Of a DNA stretch of 64,000 nucleotides, positions 26,523-34,982 are shown piece by piece. The notes under the pieces were generated by a model that saw nothing but the letters and a program-made list of their open reading frames with translations, ran no database searches and was not told the DNA's origin. The DNA comes from Carboxylicivirga caseinilyticus. Lineage in GTDB: Bacteria > Bacteroidota > Bacteroidia > Bacteroidales > Marinilabiliaceae. The translations under genes were made by a program, and so were the position numbers. Location of the stretch: positions 22,146 through 86,145 of the forward strand of contig JAFMVE010000023.1 in assembly GCA_025499705.1 (NCBI GenBank), in the 5' to 3' direction. How positions within the stretch are numbered: position 1 is the first letter of the stretch; the number at the start of each line of letters is the position of its first letter.

Positions 26523-26759
26523 TTAAGCAGTAGCATCTGCTTTAGCTCGATAAACAGTAATACATGTGTCGGGACAAACAATCCCACAATTGGCACAACC
26601 GATACACGAATCGGGGTTGGCCATGTAGGCGTAATGATACCCCTTACCGTTTACTTCGGCAGCCAATTCAATTACTTTTGTAGGGCAAGCAGTTACACAC
26701 ACTCCGCAACCCTTACAGGCCTTTGTGTCAACAACTATTGCACCTTTCGCTTTTGCCAT
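26523..26759 (-). CDS. 2-oxoacid oxidoreductase ferredoxin (delta) subunit
   Basis: This 78-residue protein (start at the ATG 26759, MAKAKGAIVVDTKAC; the 14-residue longer frame lacks domain character) has two 4Fe-4S motifs: CKGCGVCVTACP and CIGCANCGIVCPD. It is the electron-transfer subunit that accepts electrons from the beta subunit. It is first in the operon, with a good promoter just upstream (26786-26814) and the alpha gene 31 bases downstream. Size and motif spacing match VorC/KorD-type delta subunits. Confidence 0.93.
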   Translation of the reverse strand: MAKAKGAIVVDTKACKGCGVCVTACPTKVIELAAEVNGKGYHYAYMANPDSCIGCANCGIVCPDTCITVYRAKADATA

Positions 26760-26785
26760 AATTTTTGAGTCTTTTAGTTTAATTT

Positions 26786-26814
26786 CAAATTTACACATCA
26801 CTCACTAAAAACAA
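26786..26814 (-). promoter_or_regulatory. Promoter of the 2-oxoacid oxidoreductase operon
   Basis: On the minus strand, TTG (26814-26812), an 18-base spacer and TAAATTTG (26793-26786), an exact TAnnTTTG. The transcript would start about 20 bases before the ferredoxin ATG. Confidence 0.6.
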
Positions 26815-26887
26815 CATGATTAGTATCACTATCCACTTGTTTTTAAACACATAAAGACAACTTACAAATCGTCACACACTTTGCCTT

Positions 26888-28207
26888 TTATGTATGATTA
26901 TTTCTGAACAACTCTAATCTCTCTTTTAACTCAACAAAGCGTTCTTTGCCGGTTTGTGATACACAAGCTCTTAACCCTTCTTGTTTACTACCTGTTTTAC
27001 CAAGTGTTATGGCACTTACACCATAATACAACAGCTCTTTCAATAATTCACCACCACTCATTTGGCCATATCGGATAGTAAAATAAAACCCATCAGCCAA
27101 GGGCTCATCCATATCCTTATCGTATATCAACTCAAATCCATTATTTAAAAACAACTCTTTCATCCAATGTCCTCTTCTTCCATACTCTTTTACTTCATCC
27201 AGAAACTTAAATTCTCCATCAGAAGCAGCTTTTAACATGGCAGCTAAAGCATATTGAGCAGAGTGACTGGCGCCGGATGACAAGCTGTATAATACCCGGG
27301 ACACCAAAACCTGTCCGTATTTAGGTAATCCAAATCGTTTCTGCAAATGATCATATTTACGATGAAACAATTTATCCGAAACACACATTAAACCAGTCCG
27401 TTGACCAGCATAACTAAAGGCTTTTGAGCTCGAGATCAATAAAACGTAATTATCGGTAAAACGCCCGACACTCGATTGAAACGGAGCCTCAAAAGGTTTA
27501 GATAAATCCTCTCGGAAATCCATTGCAAAGTAAGCGAGATCTTCGATAACTACCACATCATATTTTGTTGCCAACTCTCCAATTATCTGTAACTCCTTAT
27601 CTGTAAAACAAATCCACGTTGGATTATTAGGATTTGAATAGATAACAGATGCAATCTTTCCTGTAACAAAATACGACTCCAGTTTTTCGCGCAAAGCCTC
27701 ACCTCTGTAATCATATACATCAAACGACTCATATTTGTATCCTAGTACATCCAGCTGCTGTTTTTGCACCGGAAATCCCGGATCAATAAACAGAATCGTA
27801 TCTTTTTCTGCAAATAACTGTCCGGTAACCAGAAAATTGGCATACGAACCTTGCATCGAACCAACGGTAGGCACGCAACACTCTGCAGAAACATCTAAAT
27901 CAACAAACGCTTTCACAAAGCGACTGGCTTCCATCTTCAAAGGTTTTATCCCCTCAAGCATTGGATATTTTGATGCCACACCTCTTTTAAGTGCTTCAAT
28001 TTCAGCTCGTGTTCCTATTTCAGACGGAAGTAATCCGGGAACCCCCATCTCCATCCGAATGTATTTCTGACCCGATTCTTCTTCAATATCGTTTACAACA
28101 GAAACAATTTCACGAATAGTGGCTCTATTAAGGTCCTCTATTTGATATTTTTCCAACACCCTGTCAACTATTGACCTGGCTATTGGTGTGTTACTATTTT
28201 GTTGCAT
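26888..28207 (-). CDS. PLP-dependent class I/II aminotransferase
   Basis: This 439-residue fold-type I aminotransferase has the PLP-binding Lys in LLISSSKAFSYAGQR (residues about 258-272), the SNPNNPTWICF motif (Asn contact with PLP), IEDLAYFAMDF (Asp contact) and the C-terminal substrate Arg region LRACVSQTGKERF. Its N-terminal extension (about 40 residues) is longer than in AspC. It lies upstream of the 2-oxoacid oxidoreductase operon on the same strand, 129 bases from the ferredoxin gene. It could supply 2-oxoacids from amino acids to that enzyme (inference). Substrate cannot be assigned from sequence. Confidence 0.9.
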   Translation of the reverse strand: MQQNSNTPIARSIVDRVLEKYQIEDLNRATIREIVSVVNDIEEESGQKYIRMEMGVPGLLPSEIGTRAEIEALKRGVASKYPMLEGIKPLKMEASRFVKAFVDLDVSAECCVPTVGSMQGSYANFLVTGQLFAEKDTILFIDPGFPVQKQQLDVLGYKYESFDVYDYRGEALREKLESYFVTGKIASVIYSNPNNPTWICFTDKELQIIGELATKYDVVVIEDLAYFAMDFREDLSKPFEAPFQSSVGRFTDNYVLLISSSKAFSYAGQRTGLMCVSDKLFHRKYDHLQKRFGLPKYGQVLVSRVLYSLSSGASHSAQYALAAMLKAASDGEFKFLDEVKEYGRRGHWMKELFLNNGFELIYDKDMDEPLADGFYFTIRYGQMSGGELLKELLYYGVSAITLGKTGSKQEGLRACVSQTGKERFVELKERLELFRNNHT

Positions 28208-28256
28208 TGCTTTACGATTAATTCATCAGACCCAATTACTAAATCAGGAATAATGA

Positions 28257-28287
28257 CACAAAAAAGGTGGCATACAGTACACCACCC
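28257..28287 (-). terminator. Possible terminator between flavodoxin and aminotransferase
   Basis: On the minus strand GGTGG (28286-28282), an 11-base loop and CCACC (28270-28266) are followed by TTTTTT. The stem is short but GC-rich and sits 13 bases after the flavodoxin stop. Confidence 0.45.
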
Positions 28288-28298
28288 AATTTTATATT

Positions 28299-28823
28299 TT
28301 AGAAACCAAACTCATTAATGAGTCGTTTCACCCAATTTTTCACTCTGAGATCAGTCATTTCTGGTTCAGTATCTTCATCTACAGGAAGCCCCATAAACTG
28401 ACCATTGCGAACACCTTCTGATTCAATAAAATCATAATCTTCAGCAGGACAAAAACCAACCACCTCAACATTCAGCTTTTCCAATCTTTCATAGATCCAG
28501 CCAATGGCATCAACAAAGTGTTCTGCGTATTGTATATGGTCACCCAGACTATAAATTGCAACTTTCTTTCCTTGCCAATTGGCGTTTTCAAGTTTGGTTG
28601 CAAAAACATCCCAATCCGTATCTTTATATTCTGAATCCCAATTAGTTTTTCCAATCGTAGAGGCACCAAAAATAATATTGTCGAATTTATTAATGACTTC
28701 GGCCTCACAATTCTTTACAGGAATAAGTTCAACCCGATCTTTTCCAAGACGTTCCGCAATTAAATTGGCAACTTTTTCAACACTTCCAAGTTGCGGACCA
28801 TAAAAGATTCCAATCTGAGACAT
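28299..28823 (-). CDS. fldA: Flavodoxin
   Basis: This is a 174-residue flavodoxin (start at ATG 28823; the 31-residue longer frame has no domain character). It has the IIFGASTIGKTNWDSEY region, YSLGDHIQYAEHFVDAIGWIY (the flavin 90s loop and following helix) and a C-terminal PEMTDLRVKNWVKRLINEFGF. Length is that of long-chain flavodoxins. The N-terminal phosphate loop is unusual: IGIFYGPQLGSVEKVA lacks the common T/S-x-T-G-x-T. It should still carry low-potential electrons for ferredoxin-linked enzymes such as the adjacent oxidoreductase (inference). Confidence 0.9.
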   Translation of the reverse strand: MSQIGIFYGPQLGSVEKVANLIAERLGKDRVELIPVKNCEAEVINKFDNIIFGASTIGKTNWDSEYKDTDWDVFATKLENANWQGKKVAIYSLGDHIQYAEHFVDAIGWIYERLEKLNVEVVGFCPAEDYDFIESEGVRNGQFMGLPVDEDTEPEMTDLRVKNWVKRLINEFGF

Positions 28824-28852
28824 AGTTTGCGTTTTTACTAATTCTGTTAATT

Positions 28853-28883
28853 CAAATATGCTTTTTTTATGTGAGATATGCAA
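28853..28883 (-). promoter_or_regulatory. Candidate flavodoxin promoter
   Basis: On the minus strand TTG (28883-28881), a 20-base spacer and CATATTTG (28860-28853), one mismatch from TAnnTTTG. The leader would be about 25 bases. Confidence 0.4.
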
Positions 28884-29191
28884 CTTACACCTAAGTCTGC
28901 AATATTCATTAAGCATACAACAACCAATAACTCACTTAATAGAGTTCAATCAAGAACTTTTAAAGAATTGGGTCTTCTCCAGGTTAACTGAATTATTTTC
29001 CAGAGAATTCCTTTTCAAATGTTGGGTATTCCCAATTTTCGATTTGTAAGTACAAACAAATTTAAGAGGATTTTAAAACTTAACAGCATTATACCGGATG
29101 ATATAAATCAAGTTTTCAATCTTTTCTGAATTAATTTTCGTTTATCCACCAAACATAGCCCAACTAAAGTCAGTCCATAAAAGCCATCAAA
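28884..29191. other. Intergenic region, no gene seen
   Basis: AT-rich sequence between the acyl-CoA synthetase stop and the flavodoxin promoter. It includes a small palindrome TTGGG-TATT-CCCAA (29022-29035). No coding frame of conviction, and no RNA gene recognised. Confidence 0.6.
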
Positions 29192-31252
29192 TCATCTTTC
29201 TATCCTGATCCGTGCATCAACCGCAACAATCCGTTCATCTTCTCCTAGTAAAGGATTTATATCCATCTCTTTTATTTCAGGTGCACACTCTAACATTTGA
29301 GATATTCGAACGATGATATCAGCAAAAACCTCTTCATCAACTCCTATATTACCCCTTACTCCTTGTATTATCTTATAACCTCTTAGTTTTTGAATCATTG
29401 CAAGAGCCTCTGTGTGCGAAACAGGGCACAAACCAGAGCTAACATCTTTTAAAACCTCAACAAAAATACCACCCAAACCACATAAAACAATGTGTCCAAA
29501 CCCGGGCTCATAACTTGCCCCTACAAATAATTCAGTACCCTTTAACATTGGCTGAATCATTACGCCTACGGCCTCATTTATTTGCATCATGCGTCTAAAC
29601 TCAGCTATTAATTGCGCTTCGTTTTCAACATTTAATACAACACCACCCACATCTGATTTATGAACTGGCCCCACAACTTTCATCACAATCGGAAAGCCAA
29701 TTTCACTGACAGCACTCAAAAGTTGATCAACATCATCACTTACTATTTCCTGAACCCTTGAAACACCTGCTGCATCTAATAATGCCTGAACAACTTCAGG
29801 AGCTGCATATCCTGAAACCTGATTTTCAATTATCTGACGAACATCATAGCAATTTACATATTGCTGATGATCAATTATTTCTTGAGAAAAAGTGGTATTA
29901 TAAACTTTCACCAAAGCCTGCCCAAGATTCACCTCATCTGAAAAGCCAAAATTTCCTTTGGATAAAAACTCATCAATAGCATCTTTTGCATTAACAACAG
30001 ATGGCAAAACCGGATAAATAGGCTTTTTACATGTGCTCATTTTCTGATGAAGCACATCATACACTTCATTTATTGGAAACAAACCCGGACTTCCAAATAC
30101 AACTACCATTGCATCAATATGATCAAAATCCAGCTCACATGCATCGATGATATACCCCAGTTGCTCAGCTGTTCCGGTAGCTAAAAAATCAATGGGATTT
30201 GAAATACTGGAACCCGGAAACAGCTTTGTTAATAACACATCTGCTCTATCTCCTTCGATTGTTGGAACCATCAACCCTCCGTTTGAAAGAGTATCCGTTA
30301 ACATAACCGCAGGTCCACCAGCATGTGTAATTACTGCAATATTTTTGCCCACCAATGGCTTCCCCATAAAAACAGCAGCTACATTGGCCAGTTCTTCACG
30401 TCCATAGCATCGAACAATACCTGCTTTTCGAAACAAGGTATCTACTGCCAGGTCACTATTTGCCATGGCTCCCGTATGACTGGAAGCTGCCCGACTACCC
30501 GCTTCTGATGCACCTGCTTTGATTGCAGCTATCTTACAGCCTTTTCTGATTAAAGATGAAGCATGCTTCAATAGCTTCTTTGGATTACTTATACTTTCGA
30601 GATAAAGTAATTTTATTTTGGAACTTTTCTCCTGATCAAAAGTTATATCCAAATATTCCAATACCTCTTCAACACCTATCTGAGCACTGTTTCCTACCGA
30701 AAAAACACTGTTAAACTTCAGGCCTTTTGAAACACCAGCCTCCATAATAAATACTGCGGTTGCTCCTGAACCTGAGATAAAGTCAGCCCCTTCTTTCTCT
30801 AATGGCGGAATAGGCGTAGTGAAAACACTATTATGGTGCGTGGTTAGAACACCAATACAATTAGGCCCTATCAAGCATCCACCAACCTCATTAACCACTT
30901 TTACAATCTGCTTTTCCAATGCGGCACCTACCTCGTTCTCTTCTCCAAACCCTGCAGATATAATAATAAAAGCTTTTACCCTTTTCTGATAAGCCAAAAC
31001 CTCAACCGTATGAAGACAATATTTGGCTGCCACAGCAATAACGGCCAAATCTATTTTTTCAGGAAGATCAGTAACATCACCAAAAGCACTAACCCCCTGA
31101 ACTGAAGCACTATTCAAATTGGTAACATACAATTTACCCCCAAATCCTCCATCAATAATATTTTTAAGAATCTTACCTCCCGGTTTCTGAATATTATCAG
31201 ATCCTCCGACCACAACTATACTTTTCGGGTTAATCAGCTGTTCGTTTATCAT
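29192..31252 (-). CDS. ADP-forming acyl-CoA (acetate-CoA) ligase
   Basis: This is a 686-residue single-chain NDP-forming acyl-CoA synthetase. The N-terminal CoA-binding domain has VVVGGSDNIQKPGGKILKNI (about 12-31). The ligase domain carries SRAASSHTGAMANSD (about 257-271) with the phosphorylated His. The C-terminal ATP-grasp domain (about 460-686) has FPIVMKVVGPVHKSDVGGVV and the closing EIKEMDINPLL. It makes ATP and free acid from acyl-CoA and ADP plus Pi. With the neighbouring oxidoreductase it would finish substrate-level phosphorylation from 2-oxoacids. Length matches fused alpha-beta forms. Confidence 0.93.
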   Translation of the reverse strand: MINEQLINPKSIVVVGGSDNIQKPGGKILKNIIDGGFGGKLYVTNLNSASVQGVSAFGDVTDLPEKIDLAVIAVAAKYCLHTVEVLAYQKRVKAFIIISAGFGEENEVGAALEKQIVKVVNEVGGCLIGPNCIGVLTTHHNSVFTTPIPPLEKEGADFISGSGATAVFIMEAGVSKGLKFNSVFSVGNSAQIGVEEVLEYLDITFDQEKSSKIKLLYLESISNPKKLLKHASSLIRKGCKIAAIKAGASEAGSRAASSHTGAMANSDLAVDTLFRKAGIVRCYGREELANVAAVFMGKPLVGKNIAVITHAGGPAVMLTDTLSNGGLMVPTIEGDRADVLLTKLFPGSSISNPIDFLATGTAEQLGYIIDACELDFDHIDAMVVVFGSPGLFPINEVYDVLHQKMSTCKKPIYPVLPSVVNAKDAIDEFLSKGNFGFSDEVNLGQALVKVYNTTFSQEIIDHQQYVNCYDVRQIIENQVSGYAAPEVVQALLDAAGVSRVQEIVSDDVDQLLSAVSEIGFPIVMKVVGPVHKSDVGGVVLNVENEAQLIAEFRRMMQINEAVGVMIQPMLKGTELFVGASYEPGFGHIVLCGLGGIFVEVLKDVSSGLCPVSHTEALAMIQKLRGYKIIQGVRGNIGVDEEVFADIIVRISQMLECAPEIKEMDINPLLGEDERIVAVDARIRIER

Positions 31253-31460
31253 ACCAGTTTATTATAGATTCATTTCTTCTTTCAATTTATAACAAATACC
31301 ATTAATTTAATATTCTGTTATTTACAACCCAATAATAACAAATTAAAATACATTTTAATAACAAATTGTAACGACATAAAAATAAACGAATGATTGTACT
31401 TTCAAACTGACAAATATTCTTTTTTTCTTATTTTTACCCTTTCTAAAAAAGCCATTCAAA

Positions 31461-32555
31461 GTGTTTGAAAAAACATACAAAATAGTTCATCAATCAACAT
31501 TTTCGAAAGAAGATCTTGTTCATCTCATTTCACTTGAAGGAGAAGAAAGAGATTTCTTTTTGAAAGAAACCAGTAATAAATATATTCAGAACCTTGGGAA
31601 CAAAGTCTATTTCAGAGGATTGGTTGAGTTCTCGAATTACTGCACCAAAGATTGTCTCTATTGTGGAATCCGAAAAAGTAACACCTCATCTGAACGATAC
31701 GACATTGATGATGCTGAGATTTTAAAAGCGGCCAAATTTGCTTACGACAATCATTACGGTTCAATAGTGCTGCAATCCGGCGAGCGTGACGACAAAAGAT
31801 TCATTGACCGGATAACCGAGTTATTAAAGAAAATCAAAGAGGTAACTGACGGAAAACTGGGCATTACAATTTCTCTTGGAGAGCAAACTGAAGATACTTA
31901 TCAGAAGTGGTTTGATGCAGGTGCTCACAGGTATCTGTTAAGAATAGAGAGTTCAAATAAATCATTGTATCAGAAGATACATCCCAATGACTCACATCAT
32001 GACTTTGAAACCCGAATCAATTGTTTGAATTTACTACAAAAGACAGGATACCAAACAGGTACCGGCGTAATGATTGGACTTCCATTTCAAACCTACGAAG
32101 ATCTGGCCGATGATCTGTTGTTTTTTAAAGACATGAACATTGACATGGTTGGTATGGGACCATTTATTGAACACACAGAAACACCTTTATATCAATACAA
32201 GGATCAGTTATGGTCACTTCAACGAAGATTTGAAGTGGCTATTAATATGATTGCTGCGTTGCGTCTCTTGCTTCCAAATATTAACATAGCTGCAGCAACC
32301 GCACTACAGGCTATCGATCCAATGGGACGAGAAAAAGCCCTTAAATTCGGAGCTAATGTGATAATGCCAAACATAACGCCAACCATCCATCGAAAAGACT
32401 ATACACTATATCAGAATAAGCCCTGCACTGACGAAGGTGCTGATGATTGCTCAAATTGTTTAAGCATCAGAGTAGAGATGGCCGATCGAAAAATTGGCTA
32501 TGATGAGTGGGGTGATTCAAAACATTTCTTTAAACGAACTGCTATAGAACAATAA
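31461..32555 (+). CDS. hydE: [FeFe]-hydrogenase maturase HydE
   Basis: This is a 364-residue radical SAM protein (GTG start at 31461). The 4Fe-4S/SAM motif is CTKDCLYCG (CxxxCxxC, about residues 56-63). A second C-terminal triad CTDEGADDCSNC (C-x7-C-x2-C) matches the accessory cluster site known in Thermotoga HydE. HydE helps build the H-cluster dithiolate or diiron unit. HydF, HydG and the hydrogenase itself are not in the window, so this copy is either part of a dispersed set or an orphan. It lies 36 bases upstream of zwf on the same strand, with no terminator between, so transcription through zwf and pgl is plausible. Confidence 0.88.
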   Translation: MFEKTYKIVHQSTFSKEDLVHLISLEGEERDFFLKETSNKYIQNLGNKVYFRGLVEFSNYCTKDCLYCGIRKSNTSSERYDIDDAEILKAAKFAYDNHYGSIVLQSGERDDKRFIDRITELLKKIKEVTDGKLGITISLGEQTEDTYQKWFDAGAHRYLLRIESSNKSLYQKIHPNDSHHDFETRINCLNLLQKTGYQTGTGVMIGLPFQTYEDLADDLLFFKDMNIDMVGMGPFIEHTETPLYQYKDQLWSLQRRFEVAINMIAALRLLLPNINIAAATALQAIDPMGREKALKFGANVIMPNITPTIHRKDYTLYQNKPCTDEGADDCSNCLSIRVEMADRKIGYDEWGDSKHFFKRTAIEQ

Positions 32556-32591
32556 AGCATTTCAGGAGTTTATTATTGAAACATATTTGCC

Positions 32592-34121
32592 GTGAAAAAA
32601 CCTAAAAACCATATCTTAGTTATATTCGGAGCTTCAGGCGATTTGACTTATCGCAAGTTGATTCCAGCCGTATTTGATTTATTTAATCAAGATCTGTTAC
32701 CTCAAAAATTTGCAGTCTTAGGTATAGGTCGAACAGAAATGGAAAACGAAGACTTCCGAAATAAAATGATGGAAGGAATAGAACAATTTTCTGTGACTAA
32801 GCCTGCCGGTAAAGATGCCATTGAAACATTTGTAGAGAAACTTTATTATTTTTCTTTTGACACTCAATCACCCGATGAATATGCCTTGCTAAAATGGCAA
32901 TTGCGCGAATTGGATGAAAAATGTGGTACTGATGGCAACCTGATTTACTACATGGCGACTCCACCAAGCATGTATAACGTTATTCCAGCTCAACTGGCCA
33001 AACAAGGATTAAGTTCCGAAACCGATGGTTTTAAAAGACTTATTGTTGAAAAACCATTTGGTTATGATCTGGAAACAGCTCAAAAGCTCAACAAAGAATT
33101 ATTGCAACACTTTGCTGAAGAACAGATATATAGGATTGATCATTACCTTGGAAAAGAGACTGTTCAAAATCTATTGGTGACTCGTTTCTCCAATGGTATT
33201 TTCGAACCACTATGGAATAGAAATTACATTCACCATGTTGAAATTACTTCTGCTGAGAACATTGGCGTAGGTAACCGGGGAGGCTATTATGAGGGATCTG
33301 GTGCCATGCGGGATATGATTCAGAATCATTTATTATTGCTGGTTGGGCTTGTTGCCATGGAACCTCCAACAATTATTGATTCAACCAATATAAGAAACGA
33401 AATTGCAAAAGTCTTCCATTCACTTCGTCCTATTAAAGAAGAAGAAGTTTCGAAATATGTAATAAGAGGTCAATATATTGCATCGAATATTAAAGGTGAG
33501 AAAGTTAAAGGCTATCGTGATGAAAAAGGAGTTGATCCTAATTCAAGGACTGAGACCTTTGTGGCAATGAAATGTTACATCGATAACTGGCGCTGGGCTG
33601 ATGTGCCTTTCTACATTAGAAGTGGTAAAATGCTGCCAACAAGAGTAACCGAAATTGTAATACATTTTAAATCAACGCCTCATCACCTTTTTCTCAATAA
33701 CGAAAGCATTGTCAATAACCATAATCAATTGGTAATTCGCATACAGCCTGATGAAGGTCTGCTGTTTAAATTTGGAATGAAAGTACCCGGAGCCGGATTT
33801 AAAGTACAGAATGTAAATATGGATTTTCATTACAGTGATCTGGACAGTGTTCATTTACCAAGTGCATACGAAAGATTATTGCTGGATTGTATGTTAGGTG
33901 ACAGCACCCTGTACCACAGGGGTGATGCCGTTGAAGCAGCCTGGAGGTTTGTTGATCCGATTCTGAAAGCCTGGAAAAACAATAACGATATAAAAGTACA
34001 TGGTTATCCGGCTGGAACATGGGGACCAGATATATCAGATGATTTGATAGATGGTGATAACATTACCTGGCGATACCCATGTAAGAATCTTGCCAATGAT
34101 GGAAATTACTGTGAATTATAG
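32592..34121 (+). CDS. zwf: Glucose-6-phosphate 1-dehydrogenase
   Basis: Zwf oxidises glucose-6-phosphate to 6-phosphogluconolactone with NAD(P)+, the first step of the oxidative pentose-phosphate pathway. The 509-residue protein begins (GTG) with the cofactor motif VIFGASGDLTYRKLIPA. The active-site signature RIDHYLGKETVQNLL is at about 178-192. EKPFGYDLETAQ precedes it. The next gene (pgl) is the next step of the pathway, 68 bases downstream. The usual third partner, gnd, is absent here. Length is typical. Confidence 0.97.
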   Translation: MKKPKNHILVIFGASGDLTYRKLIPAVFDLFNQDLLPQKFAVLGIGRTEMENEDFRNKMMEGIEQFSVTKPAGKDAIETFVEKLYYFSFDTQSPDEYALLKWQLRELDEKCGTDGNLIYYMATPPSMYNVIPAQLAKQGLSSETDGFKRLIVEKPFGYDLETAQKLNKELLQHFAEEQIYRIDHYLGKETVQNLLVTRFSNGIFEPLWNRNYIHHVEITSAENIGVGNRGGYYEGSGAMRDMIQNHLLLLVGLVAMEPPTIIDSTNIRNEIAKVFHSLRPIKEEEVSKYVIRGQYIASNIKGEKVKGYRDEKGVDPNSRTETFVAMKCYIDNWRWADVPFYIRSGKMLPTRVTEIVIHFKSTPHHLFLNNESIVNNHNQLVIRIQPDEGLLFKFGMKVPGAGFKVQNVNMDFHYSDLDSVHLPSAYERLLLDCMLGDSTLYHRGDAVEAAWRFVDPILKAWKNNNDIKVHGYPAGTWGPDISDDLIDGDNITWRYPCKNLANDGNYCEL

Positions 34122-34189
34122 CGATTCTTTTTAGTATTTACCCCGTTTAATTGTAATGGGTAATTAATTAAACACTTTGTTTTTATGCC

Positions 34190-34903
34190 ATGAAAGCAAA
34201 CATTGAAATTTTTGATAGCAAAGATGCCATTGCTCACTATCTTGCCGATTATATAAAAAAACAACAGCAACAAAAGAGTGAACTTTACATTGCTCTCTCA
34301 GGTGGAAGCACACCCAAAACCATCTTTAAAATTTGGGCACAAGAATATGCCAAAAGCATAGATTGGGCTTCCATTAAGTTTTTTTGGGGCGATGAACGTT
34401 GCGTGCCCCCAGATGATATTGAAAGCAACTTTGGCATGACCAAAGAATACCTTTTTGATCATGTAGGCACCAAGGGTATTAATATCTTCAGGGTTAAAGG
34501 AGAATTAACTAATCAGCAGGCTTTAGAAGATTATATCTCATGTATTGAAGAAAATGTTCCTTACTCAAATCACCTGCCGCAATTTGACATTATGTTACTG
34601 GGAATGGGAGACGACGGGCATACAGCTTCTATTTTTCCACATCAAATCGAACTATGGAAATCAGATGAGATCTGCACTTTGGCTCAGCATCCGTTAAGTG
34701 GTCAGGTAAGAGTTAGTCTTACAGGCAAAACCATCAATAATTCGGAAAAGATTTTCTTTTTAGTTACAGGGGCTAACAAGGCTGAAAAAGCTGAAGAAAT
34801 AATAAATCAATCAGGCAATTATAAAAACTATCCTGCCTCGCTCGTCAGTAATAAACAAACAACCTGGTTGCTTGATTCAGAAGCTGCGTCAAAACTCAAA
34901 TAA
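34190..34903 (+). CDS. pgl: 6-phosphogluconolactonase
   Basis: This 237-residue protein hydrolyses 6-phosphogluconolactone to 6-phosphogluconate. Motifs are LYIALSGGSTPKTIF (phosphate binding, about 32-46), FFWGDERCVPPDD (about 64-76), and LLGMGDDGHTASIFPH (about 143-158, with the catalytic region). It is the second step after Zwf and is likely co-transcribed with it. Length matches DevB-type lactonases. Confidence 0.95.
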   Translation: MKANIEIFDSKDAIAHYLADYIKKQQQQKSELYIALSGGSTPKTIFKIWAQEYAKSIDWASIKFFWGDERCVPPDDIESNFGMTKEYLFDHVGTKGINIFRVKGELTNQQALEDYISCIEENVPYSNHLPQFDIMLLGMGDDGHTASIFPHQIELWKSDEICTLAQHPLSGQVRVSLTGKTINNSEKIFFLVTGANKAEKAEEIINQSGNYKNYPASLVSNKQTTWLLDSEAASKLK

Positions 34904-34982
34904 AATAAATTTTAACATTTTATCATAACATCAAACTTTTCCCTAACATTTTCCGTAACTTGTATATATCCATTATACATCT

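Noticed and set aside
28472..28803. Frames on both strands overlapping the flavodoxin
   Set aside because: Shadows; the flavodoxin frame is well supported.
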